Under the pieces are notes generated by a model. It was not told the DNA's origin. It worked only from the letters and a program-made list of their open reading frames with translations, and searched no databases. From Hyphomicrobiaceae bacterium (GTDB taxonomy: Bacteria > Pseudomonadota > Alphaproteobacteria > Rhizobiales > Hyphomicrobiaceae): a stretch of 13,108 bases of DNA. Location of the stretch: positions 1 through 13,108 of the forward strand of contig JAFMSC010000065.1 of assembly GCA_017353825.1 (NCBI GenBank), given 5' to 3'. Positions 6,622-13,108 of the stretch are shown one piece after another. How positions within the stretch are numbered: position 1 is the stretch's first letter; every line of letters begins with the position of its first letter. Position numbers and translations under genes: made by a program.

Positions 6622-8270
6622 GCGCCAGCCCTGCCAAACCCATGACCACTCCCCTCGTCGAAGTGTCCAGCCTGTCCGTCGAGTTCCACTCGGGGGGCAA
6701 ATGCGTCGAGGCCGTGAAGGGCGTGTCGTTCAACATCGCCAAGGGCGAGATCGTGGCGCTGGTGGGCGAGTCGGGCTCGGGAAAAAGCGTCTCGGCTCTC
6801 TCCATTCTGAGGCTGCTGCCCTACCCCGCCGCACACCATCCGACGGGCGAGATCCGCTTCGCCGGCCAGGACCTGCTCAAGGCCTGCCCGCGCACATTGC
6901 GTGCGATCCGCGGCGAGAAGATCTCCATGGTGTTCCAGGAGCCGATGACCTCGCTCAACCCGCTGCACAGCATCCTGAAGCAGGTGGGAGAGGTCATGCG
7001 GGTGCACCACGGCCTCGACGACGCCATGGTGCGCGAGCGCGTACTCGCGCTCCTGCGCAAAGTGGGGCTCAACGACCCTGAGAAGCGCCTTAACGCCTAC
7101 CCCTATCAGCTCTCCGGCGGCCAGCGGCAGCGCGTCATGATCGCCATGGCGCTTGCCAACGAGCCGGACCTGCTCATCGCCGACGAGCCCACAACGGCGC
7201 TCGACGTGACAATCCAGGCGCAGATCCTTGATCTGCTCAAGTCGCTGCAGCGCGAAAGCGGCATGGCCCTGCTGCTCATCACCCACGACCTCGGCGTGGT
7301 GCGCAAGATGGCCGACCGCGTCTACGTCATGAACGCGGGCCACGTGGTGGAGGAAGGCCGGACCGAGGATGTCCTTGGCAACCCGCAGCACCCCTACACG
7401 CGCCAGCTCGTGTCGGCGCAGCCCAAGGGGTCGCCGCCCGAGCCGCGGCCCACCGCCCCGGCGGTACTGGAGACGGAGAACCTCAAGGTCTGGTTCCCCA
7501 TCAAGAAGGGCCTGTTGCGGCGCACGGTGGACCACGTCAAGGCCGTTGATGGCCTTTCCCTCAAGCTGCGCGCCGGAGAGACCATCGGTGTGGTGGGGGA
7601 GTCCGGCTCCGGCAAGACCACCCTGGGGCTCGCCCTCCTGCGGCTCATCTCCTCGCAGGGACCAATCGCCTACATGGGCAAGCGCATCGACGGCGTCGGC
7701 TCGGCGCCCATGCGCCCTCTGCGCAAGGAGATGCAGGTGGTGTTCCAGGACCCGTACGGCTCGCTGTCACCGCGGCTGTCCGTGGGCCAGATCATCGAGG
7801 AAGGCCTGCGGATCCAGCGCCCGCACCTGGGCTGGGAGGAGCGGCGTTCCCGCGTCAGCGCGGCACTTAAGGAGGTAGGGCTCGACCCCGACGGCCAGGA
7901 CCGATACCCGCACGAGTTTTCGGGCGGCCAGCGCCAGCGCATCGCCATCGCGCGCGCCATGGTATTGGAGCCGAGGTTCGTCCTGCTGGACGAGCCCACC
8001 AGCGCGCTCGACATGTCCGTACAGGCGCAAATCGTGGACCTGCTGCGTGACCTGCAGCGCCGCCACAACCTCGCCTACCTTTTCATCAGCCATGATCTTA
8101 AGGTCGTACGTGCGCTTTCCAACTACTTGGTGGTGATGAAGAGCGGGAAGGTGGTGGAGGAGGGGCCGTCCGCGCGGATTTTTGCCAACCCGCGCGAAGC
8201 CTACACCAAGGCGCTGCTCGCCGCGGCCTTCGACCTCACGGTCGCGAACCGCACTGTGGTAGCTGGGTGA
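6618..8270 (+). CDS. yejF: Peptide ABC importer, tandem ATPase (YejF type)
   Basis: YejF is the cytoplasmic motor: two ABC ATPase domains in one chain power the YejBE channel. In the 550-residue product, domain 1 shows Walker A GESGSGKS (50-57), Q-loop Gln107, signature LSGGQ (165-169), Walker B LLIADE (185-190) and switch His223. Domain 2 shows GESGSGKT (327-334), Gln377, FSGGQ (434-438), FVLLDE (454-459) and His492. All residues needed for ATP hydrolysis are therefore present in both. The NPQHPYTRQL stretch (255-264) after domain 1 is typical of peptide-importer ATPases. The GTG start at 6618 overlaps the yejE stop (GTGA), pointing to coupled translation, and is preceded by AGGAAG at 6604-6609. 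ATG 6642 is possible but lacks a ribosome site. I saw no clear terminator after the gene. Confidence 0.96.
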   Translation: MSASPAKPMTTPLVEVSSLSVEFHSGGKCVEAVKGVSFNIAKGEIVALVGESGSGKSVSALSILRLLPYPAAHHPTGEIRFAGQDLLKACPRTLRAIRGEKISMVFQEPMTSLNPLHSILKQVGEVMRVHHGLDDAMVRERVLALLRKVGLNDPEKRLNAYPYQLSGGQRQRVMIAMALANEPDLLIADEPTTALDVTIQAQILDLLKSLQRESGMALLLITHDLGVVRKMADRVYVMNAGHVVEEGRTEDVLGNPQHPYTRQLVSAQPKGSPPEPRPTAPAVLETENLKVWFPIKKGLLRRTVDHVKAVDGLSLKLRAGETIGVVGESGSGKTTLGLALLRLISSQGPIAYMGKRIDGVGSAPMRPLRKEMQVVFQDPYGSLSPRLSVGQIIEEGLRIQRPHLGWEERRSRVSAALKEVGLDPDGQDRYPHEFSGGQRQRIAIARAMVLEPRFVLLDEPTSALDMSVQAQIVDLLRDLQRRHNLAYLFISHDLKVVRALSNYLVVMKSGKVVEEGPSARIFANPREAYTKALLAAAFDLTVANRTVVAG

Positions 8271-8352
8271 GATGGCCGTCGTATGATCGAGGCGTGCCGA
8301 TGGAACCTGTGACCAACAACGTGTTCAGGCTATCCGTTGCGGGATGTCACCT

Positions 8353-8915
8353 TTACGTTTGCCGGGCCGCCCGGCCACCGGCGACAGCGTGGTGAAGGAG
8401 CAGGACGGGAACGAGGCCGGCCAGCACGATGGCGAGGGCGCCTGGGGTGGCGTTCTCGAAATTGCTCCAGGCCCGCGTAGTTGTGGACGTGGGTGGCGCG
8501 CGTCTCGAAATTGAACGGGGGCATGAGCAGCGTGGCGGCCAGTTCCTTGATGCCGTGAGGAACACGAGGAGGCAGCAGCGCCCACGGTCGGCGCCAACGG
8601 CGCCACGTGCACGCGTCAAAGCGTCGAGAACGCGGTCTCGCCCAGCGCGCGTGCCGCAGCATCGAGGTTCGGGAGAGACACTCGAACGCCTCGAGCGCTA
8701 CCAGGCCGCCGTGAAGAAGCGGGTGGTGTAGGCGAGCACGATCACGAACAGGTTTCCTAACAGCAGGAGCCCGGCCGAGATGCCGAAGGTGGCGCCCAGC
8801 AACGCGCCAAGGCGGTTGTCGAAGGCTGCGGGCGAGTGTTGAGCCCGAGCACCAGCACCGTCCCCGGCAGCGCATCGCCGAGCCCGGCGCTGCGCACGGC
8901 GGCCAGATTCCGGTT
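8353..8915 (-). pseudogene. Remnant of an Fe3+-type ABC transporter permease (C-terminal half)
   Basis: On the minus strand, pieces of a single permease run in the correct order but in shifting frames. They are, in order: VRSAGLGDALPGTVLVLGLN (near 8895-8836), DNRLGALLGATFGISAG and VIVLAYTTRFF (down to about 8710, then TAG at 8698-8700), GGLVALEAFE, LPNLDAAARALGETAFSTL (ending in TGA at 8616-8618), GIKELAATLLMPPFNFETRA and VHNYAGLEQF, and ATPGALAIVLAGLVPVLLL ending in TAA at 8353-8355. These match the C-terminal half of FbpB/AfuB-type ferric permeases, including the AAARALG coupling segment. About six frame changes and an in-frame stop make it non-functional. The N-terminal half is absent: homology fades at about 8915, next to the stop of the neighbouring gene. 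No partner ATPase or iron-binding protein is nearby. The exact substrate of the ancestor is uncertain. Confidence 0.8.
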
Positions 8916-8917
8916 AA

Positions 8918-9979
8918 TTAACTGCGGCCCTGCCGCTTCAGGATCAGCACGTGCAGGTCCTGGCGCGGCACGAACGCGGTCTTACGCACCTCGATCTGGG
9001 TCGGGCCGACTTTGATGGCGCCGTCCGCGCAGAAGCTCACGAGGTTGCCGGGATCTCCCTTGTCGACCACGAGGCGGAACTCGCCGATTGGCCGCGCGCC
9101 GTCGGGTCCCGTCGCCAGCAGATAGGAGATGCGCTCTTCGGAGAACGGCGCACCGTCCTGGCGCCTGGTGGACTGGCGCGCGCGCTCGATGGCGGCAATG
9201 AAGTCCTGATCGATGCAGTACTTGCGCATGTAGTCCTGCAACACGGCCGGGCGCATGGCGTCGGGGTTCCTGAGCGGCGAGACCGTCGACCTGCCGACGC
9301 TTGGCATGTAGCTGTGCTCCACGGCCACCTCCCGGCCGGCGGGGAACGTCTGGTCCCAGAGGTATGTGGTCTTCAGTGTCCAGCGTGGGGAGAGCTGCTT
9401 GCGCATCCCTCCGCCCACCCTGTATTCCTCGGCCCCGGCGAGGCCCAGCCGCCTGAGCTCGTCGCTATCGCCCGGCCGCAGCTTGCTCAGAGCCTGGTCG
9501 GTGGAGCGCAAGTGGGGTGCCAGCGGCACCTTCAGGCGCTCTAGGTCGGCGGTCCGGTCCACACCCTGCGCGAACGCCTTCTGAACCGCCCAGGCTTTCA
9601 CCGGGGCACCGTCGACGAGCGTGGAGAAGCCGAGCAGGTTCTGCGGGTCGTCACTAGGGAGCGGAACGCGGGCAGCAGCGTCGGCAACCGTGACGTCGGG
9701 CATCGGGAACGCCACCGACATCGTAACGTCCGCGGACGCGGCATTGTAGAAGCGGTACTCTACCCGGATCTGCCCGGGCGAGACGTACACGTCCTCAGCC
9801 CGCATCTCGATGTCCGCGCGCCTGGTGAGAACGAGGCCGCCCGTCGCGAGCTCGCCTGTCAAGTCGCTGGCCGCGGTGCCTCGACATGCCAGCAGATTGA
9901 CGCCCGCTAGCAGAACCACCACAGCCGTGGCTTGATTGAACCTTGCGCGCCACGGCACAACCTCCAGCGCTGAGATCAT
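8918..9979 (-). CDS. DUF4424-like exported protein of unknown function
   Basis: The 353-residue product resembles the alphaproteobacterial DUF4424 family, which has no established function. The shared features I recognise are SDLTGELATGGLVLTRRADIEM (about residues 38-59, split here as ELATGGLVL then IEM), a YRFYNAASADVTMSVAFPMP stretch, and a late ILKRQ. A hydrophobic segment (17-31) after an Arg-containing start indicates export. LLAC at 29-32 only partly fits a lipoprotein signal, and cleavage after TAA-S is the alternative. The rest looks like a beta-rich soluble domain with two cysteines (in RKYC and SFCADG), possibly a disulfide. The ATG at 9979 is taken by position; its ribosome site is weak. 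It ends in TAA inside TTAATTAA (8914-8921), exactly where the decayed permease begins. It appears to be transcribed alone. Confidence 0.75.
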   Translation of the reverse strand: MISALEVVPWRARFNQATAVVVLLAGVNLLACRGTAASDLTGELATGGLVLTRRADIEMRAEDVYVSPGQIRVEYRFYNAASADVTMSVAFPMPDVTVADAAARVPLPSDDPQNLLGFSTLVDGAPVKAWAVQKAFAQGVDRTADLERLKVPLAPHLRSTDQALSKLRPGDSDELRRLGLAGAEEYRVGGGMRKQLSPRWTLKTTYLWDQTFPAGREVAVEHSYMPSVGRSTVSPLRNPDAMRPAVLQDYMRKYCIDQDFIAAIERARQSTRRQDGAPFSEERISYLLATGPDGARPIGEFRLVVDKGDPGNLVSFCADGAIKVGPTQIEVRKTAFVPRQDLHVLILKRQGRS

Positions 9980-10355
9980 AGCGCACCATCCGTCGCTGCG
10001 GTGTGCCCCGGCCCCTCTTACGCGCGCTGCTCGCCGTTCCCAAATCGGGCAAAACCCGTATTAGCCGAAGGAAGATTCGGATCGGTGGGACCACCCCCGA
10101 TCCCCTTCGCTTGGGCGTCCGGCAATGTTCTCACGCCTCGGGCCCCTCGGCCGCGGCCGCGAACGGCGGGAAGCTCTCATCCCGTATGTCGAAGCAGGGG
10201 CTGTATGTCGAAGCAGGCGCCGTATGTCGAAGCAGGGGGATGACGGGCCCCTTGCGACAACGCCGGACTTGATCCTGGCGAGGCGTCGTCGGCCGATTGC
10301 GACGGCTTTGCGTAGGCTGCCCCTCTCGCGCGGTGCATCACGCTTCGCGTGTGGA
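9980..10355. other. Non-coding interval between the DUF4424-like gene and nadE
   Basis: These 376 bases contain no credible gene. Near the DUF4424-like start are two short inverted repeats, CGGG/CCCG (10046-10058) and CCGAA/TTCGG (10065-10080). The middle holds the 19-bp tandem repeat listed separately. CACGC-TTC-GCGTG (10339-10351) sits just past the nadE stop and could help end its transcript, but no T-run follows on the minus strand. The open frames across the interval change over repeats of 19 bp and look non-coding. Confidence 0.6.
10177..10243. repeat. Three-copy 19-bp tandem repeat bounded by 7-bp inverted repeats
   Basis: GTATGTCGAAGCAGG occurs exactly at 10184-10198, 10203-10217 and 10222-10236. 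The copies are spaced by four variable bases, giving a 19-bp period. TCATCCC (10177-10183) and GGGATGA (10237-10243) flank the array as a perfect inverted pair. A period that is not a multiple of three argues against coding. The flanks and the TCGAAGCAGG core recall dispersed palindromic intergenic elements of Hyphomicrobiales; the internal triplication would then be a local expansion. This link comes from memory, not from a search. Confidence 0.75.
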
Positions 10356-12119
10356 TCAGAACGCGTCGTCGCCGTCGCGGCGTGGGTGCATGGTGCGCGG
10401 AGCCTCGCGGGAAGGCGCCGCGCGCTTGGAGAGCAATGTGCGGGGCCCGATTTCCTCCCGGAACTTGTTGGTGATGGGATAGCGGCGGTCGCGGCCGAAG
10501 TTGCGAGCGGAGATCTTGACACCGGGGGCGGCCTGGCGCCGCTTGTATTCGGCGAGATACAAGAGGCGCTCGACCTTCTTCACGGTCTCGGGGGCATGGC
10601 CCCGCGCCACGATGTCGGCCAGCGCCATCTCCTTCTCGACCAGGCAGGCGAGAATATCGTCCAGCACCTCGTAAGGGGGTAGCGAGTCCTGATCTGTCTG
10701 GTTCTCGCGCAGCTCAGCCGTGGGTGCTTTGGTGAGGATGTTCTCGGGGATCACCACGCCGCTCGGGCCCTTGCCGCCCTTGGGCACATGCGCGTTGCGC
10801 CAGCGGGCGAGGCGGTAGACCTCCATCTTGTAGAGGTCCTTGATCGGGTTGAAGCCGCCGTTCATGTCGCCGTAGAGGGTGGCGTAGCCCACCGACATCT
10901 CGCTCTTGTTGCCGGTGGTGAGCACCATGGCGCCGAATTTGTTGGAGATGGCCATCAAGGTTGTGCCACGCACCCGGCTCTGGATGTTCTCCTCGGTGAT
11001 GCCGGGCTCGCTGCCGGCCAAGACCTTGGCCAGCGCCCTGCCGAAGCCTTCCACCGGTTCCGCGATGGGTACGATGTCCAAGCGCACGCCCAGCGCCTCG
11101 GCGCAGGCTGCCGCATCAGCGAGGCTGGCGCTGGAGGTAAAGCGGTAGGGCAGCATCACGCAGCGCACGCGTCCAGGCCCTATGGCGTCGGTGGCTAGCG
11201 CAGCGCACAGTGCGGAATCGATTCCTCCCGACAACCCAAGCACCACGCCAGGGAAGCTGTTCTTCTCCACGTAATCCCTAAGACCCAACACGCAGGCGTG
11301 GTAGGCCGCCGATTCTCCGGCCTCCAGTGGAGCCCTGAGGCCGATCTCACCGGCCCAACCTCCGGGGATGCGGCGGAACGCGACGGCCTCCAGCGCCTCC
11401 TCCCAGGCCGGCAGCTGGGCCACGAGTTGCCGGTCGGCGTTGAGAACGAACGAGGCGCCATCGAACACCAGCTCGTCCTGTCCGCCAACCTGGTTAAGGT
11501 AAACGAGTGGCAAACGGGTCTCGGTGACGCGCGCAACAGCCACGTTGATGCGCATCTCCGGCTTGGGCCAGTCGAACGGCGAGCCGTTGGGGACGATCAG
11601 CAGCTCCGAGCCCGTTTCCTGCAGACACTCGCAGACCTCATCCTTCCAGATGTCCTCGCAGATCGGCACGCCGATGCGCACGCCGCGGAAATTGACGGGG
11701 CCGGGCATGGGCCCCTGGTCGAACACCCTCTTCTCGTCGAACACCCCGTAGTTGGGCAGGTCCACCTTGTGGCGTAGCGCCTCGACCCGACCGCCGTCCA
11801 GCAGGGCGATCGAGTTGTAGAGCTTGCCGTCCTCCGGCCAGATGGTTCCGACCATGACGCCGGGGCCGCCGTCGCCGGTCTCGGGGGCCAGCGCCTCCAC
11901 GGTGGCCCTGGCGGCATCGCCGAAGGCCGGCTTGCGCACCAAGTCCTCGGGAGGATAGCCGGTGATGAACAGCTCGGAGTAGACCACGAGGTCGGCGCCC
12001 TTAAGGGCCGCCTCGGCGCGCGTTCTGTGCAGCTTTGCGGCGTTGCCGGCGAGGTCGCCGACCACCGGATTGAGCTGGGCCAGCGCGATCTTGAGGGTGT
12101 CGGTGGTTGCGTGCGTCAT
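10356..12119 (-). CDS. nadE: Glutamine-dependent NAD+ synthetase
   Basis: NadE makes NAD+ from nicotinic acid adenine dinucleotide, ATP and glutamine in the cytoplasm. The 587-residue product has two parts. The N-terminal nitrilase-type glutaminase shows its catalytic triad: Glu49 (YSELF), Lys118 (RHKVDLPNYG) and Cys154 (VPICED). The C-terminal synthetase has the ATP-binding SGGIDS loop (297-302), NIQSRVRG (378-385), TTGNKSE (401-407) and YGDMNGGFNPIKDLYK (416-431). Ammonia is expected to pass between the two sites. After PITNKF (548-553), where many relatives end within a few residues, the frame continues for about 34 residues, a basic, Pro/Arg-rich tail with no recognised function. ATG 12119 gives the expected MTHATTDTLKIALAQLNP start, without a strong ribosome site. 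It is divergent from the EamA-type gene. Confidence 0.96.
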   Translation of the reverse strand: MTHATTDTLKIALAQLNPVVGDLAGNAAKLHRTRAEAALKGADLVVYSELFITGYPPEDLVRKPAFGDAARATVEALAPETGDGGPGVMVGTIWPEDGKLYNSIALLDGGRVEALRHKVDLPNYGVFDEKRVFDQGPMPGPVNFRGVRIGVPICEDIWKDEVCECLQETGSELLIVPNGSPFDWPKPEMRINVAVARVTETRLPLVYLNQVGGQDELVFDGASFVLNADRQLVAQLPAWEEALEAVAFRRIPGGWAGEIGLRAPLEAGESAAYHACVLGLRDYVEKNSFPGVVLGLSGGIDSALCAALATDAIGPGRVRCVMLPYRFTSSASLADAAACAEALGVRLDIVPIAEPVEGFGRALAKVLAGSEPGITEENIQSRVRGTTLMAISNKFGAMVLTTGNKSEMSVGYATLYGDMNGGFNPIKDLYKMEVYRLARWRNAHVPKGGKGPSGVVIPENILTKAPTAELRENQTDQDSLPPYEVLDDILACLVEKEMALADIVARGHAPETVKKVERLLYLAEYKRRQAAPGVKISARNFGRDRRYPITNKFREEIGPRTLLSKRAAPSREAPRTMHPRRDGDDAF

Positions 12120-12135
12120 GAACCGAGATTAGGGC

Positions 12136-13059
12136 TTGCGCCAGCCCGAACGCAACGCAGCAAAAAGTGGTGGGAGGGGGGCCCTGTCGTCCAGACCGGC
12201 AACCGCGCTTGGCCTGGGCGCCATCCTGCTGTGGGCCACACTGGCGAGCCTGACGGCGCTCAAGGGGCCATTGCCGCCATTCCAGACCACCGCCTTGGTG
12301 TTCGCCATCGGCGGCGCGCTCATCGTCGCGGCGGCTGTGGTGCGACGGCGGGCCGTGCTGCTCAGACCAACGCGCGCCTCGTTGGCACTCGGCATTTACG
12401 GCCTGTTCGGGTACCATGCGCTCTATTTCGCGGCCCTCAGGCTGGCCCCGCCGGCCGAGGCCAGCCTCATCACCTCGTTGTGGGCCCTGCTGACCGTGCT
12501 TTTTTCCGGGTTGCTGCCGGGCCACCGTCTGCGCCTGAGGCACATTCTTGGCGCTCTCCTGGGGTTCGCCGCCGCCGCCATCCTGGTGGGCGACAAGCTC
12601 GGTGCAGGCCAGCGTCTCGGCCCTGGACTGGGTCACGACGTCGCCGCCCCCCTATGGGGCTACGTGATGGCGCTCGGGTGCGCCTTCGTCTGGTCGAGCT
12701 ACTCCGTAGCCTCGCGGCTGCTGGCCTCCGTCCCCAGCGAGAGCCTCGCCGCGCCCAGCCTCATCACCGCCGTGCTCGCGGGCCTGTTGAGCCTCGCCTT
12801 CGAGACCTGGACCGCGCCGGAGAGCGGCGTTGCTTGGGCGGCGCTCGTGGGCCTCGGCCTCGGCCCACTCGGCGCGGCCTTCCTCCTCTGGGACACTGGC
12901 ATGAAGAAGGGCAACGTGCCACTCCTGGGCGTGCTCTCCTATGTTGCCCTGATCCTCTCAACGGCCCTCCTGGTGGCCCTCGGCTTCGCCGAGCCGGAAT
13001 GGACCCTGGCCGAGGCGTGCGTGCTGATGGTCGCCGCGGCGGTGATTGCGGCGCGATAG
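12136..13059 (+). CDS. EamA/DMT-family transporter
   Basis: The product is a polytopic inner-membrane protein with about ten hydrophobic segments arranged as two EamA repeats (about residues 24-155 and 176-306). GLGAILLWATLASLTALKG lies near the N-terminus, LYFAALRLAPPAEASLITSL in repeat 1, and LWDTGMKKGNVPLLGVLSY in repeat 2. The family exports metabolites; the overall look is closest to YddG-like aromatic amino-acid exporters, but the substrate cannot be fixed. The start is uncertain. TTG 12136 (307 residues) has a poor ribosome site and lies only 16 bp from the nadE start, and its first 16 residues are polar and low-complexity. CTG 12184 (291 residues, MSSRPATALG if initiated there) follows GGGAGG by six bases and gives a more typical N-terminus. 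No in-frame ATG or GTG lies in this region. Confidence 0.88.
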   Translation: MRQPERNAAKSGGRGALSSRPATALGLGAILLWATLASLTALKGPLPPFQTTALVFAIGGALIVAAAVVRRRAVLLRPTRASLALGIYGLFGYHALYFAALRLAPPAEASLITSLWALLTVLFSGLLPGHRLRLRHILGALLGFAAAAILVGDKLGAGQRLGPGLGHDVAAPLWGYVMALGCAFVWSSYSVASRLLASVPSESLAAPSLITAVLAGLLSLAFETWTAPESGVAWAALVGLGLGPLGAAFLLWDTGMKKGNVPLLGVLSYVALILSTALLVALGFAEPEWTLAEACVLMVAAAVIAAR

Positions 13060-13097
13060 AAGCCCGAGACGGGTGTGGCGGCGCCCGTAACGGGCTT
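13060..13097 (+). terminator. Nested hairpin after the EamA-type gene (possible terminator)
   Basis: AAGCCCG (13060-13066) pairs with CGGGCTT (13091-13097), and inside it ACGGG (13069-13073) pairs with CCCGT (13084-13088), leaving two-base bulges and a ten-base loop. The hairpin starts immediately after the stop codon. The following bases are GGGCCCC, not a T-run, so it is not a classical intrinsic terminator; it may protect the 3' end or assist Rho-dependent termination. Confidence 0.4.
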
Positions 13098-13108
13098 GGG
13101 CCCCGGCT

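Noticed and set aside
6240..7535. 431-codon open frame antisense to yejE/yejF
   Set aside because: It spans two real genes on the opposite strand, is His/Arg-rich and has no recognisable domain.
8312..8395. Small plus-strand frame near 8300 (begins MEPVTNN, about 31 codons)
   Set aside because: It has no ribosome site or recognisable family and runs into the end of the permease remnant; too little to support a gene.
8429..8731. Plus-strand 100-codon open frame opposite the permease remnant
   Set aside because: Arg-rich, with no motifs; the opposite strand has clear, ordered homology to a permease, so this frame is a by-product of the decay.
8914..8921. TTAATTAA as an attachment site or transposon target
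   Set aside because: No duplication, inverted ends or mobile-element genes are seen around it; it is explained by a stop codon at a deletion junction.
10184..10236. CRISPR array
   Set aside because: Only three 15-base units with four-base gaps; spacers are far too short and no cas gene is present.
10003..10272. Open frame reading through the tandem repeats (89 codons)
   Set aside because: The 19-bp period forces each copy into a different frame, so a repeated peptide is not encoded; no homology seen.
1..13108. tRNA, rRNA, insertion sequences or phage genes
   Set aside because: I looked for cloverleaf-like arms, rRNA-like stretches and transposase or integrase motifs and saw none.

Overview
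The window reads as ordinary chromosome of a GC-rich alphaproteobacterium, most likely of the order Hyphomicrobiales (Rhizobiales). The evidence is the gene order pheA-kdsB facing a membrane-anchored cytochrome c of the CycM type, the alphaproteobacterial form of KdsB (NLQGD motif), a yejABEF operon, and a DUF4424-type exported protein. Species cannot be named from the sequence.

Layout: (1) 1-1322, minus strand: the N-terminal 155 codons of prephenate dehydratase (pheA, cut by the window edge) downstream of kdsB, the CMP-Kdo synthetase of lipopolysaccharide synthesis. (2) 1500-2042, plus: a membrane-anchored cytochrome c (CycM-like), divergent from kdsB. (3) 2043-2280: an AT-rich regulatory region with a TTAA-N7-TTAA box (CtrA type), a sigma70-like promoter and two small hairpins. 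(4) 2281-8270, plus: the peptide ABC importer yejA, yejB, yejE, yejF. The last three are tightly packed or overlapping, whereas yejA and yejB are separated by 176 structured, non-coding bases. (5) 8271-8917: no intact gene, but a heavily frameshifted minus-strand remnant of an Fe3+-type ABC permease. (6) 8918-9979, minus: a DUF4424-like exported protein. (7) 9980-10355: non-coding, holding a three-copy 19-bp tandem repeat enclosed by short inverted repeats. (8) 10356-12119, minus: glutamine-dependent NAD+ synthetase (nadE). (9) 12136-13059, plus: an EamA/DMT-type transporter, divergent from nadE, followed by a nested hairpin at the window end.

Functionally, kdsB serves the outer membrane, pheA phenylalanine synthesis, CycM electron transfer, Yej peptide uptake across the inner membrane, and nadE cofactor synthesis. 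Apart from the Yej operon these are single genes side by side, not one pathway. I did not find a new multi-gene system. The items most worth a second look are the CtrA-like box upstream of yejA, the decayed permease, the tandem-repeat element, and the structured yejA-yejB spacer.
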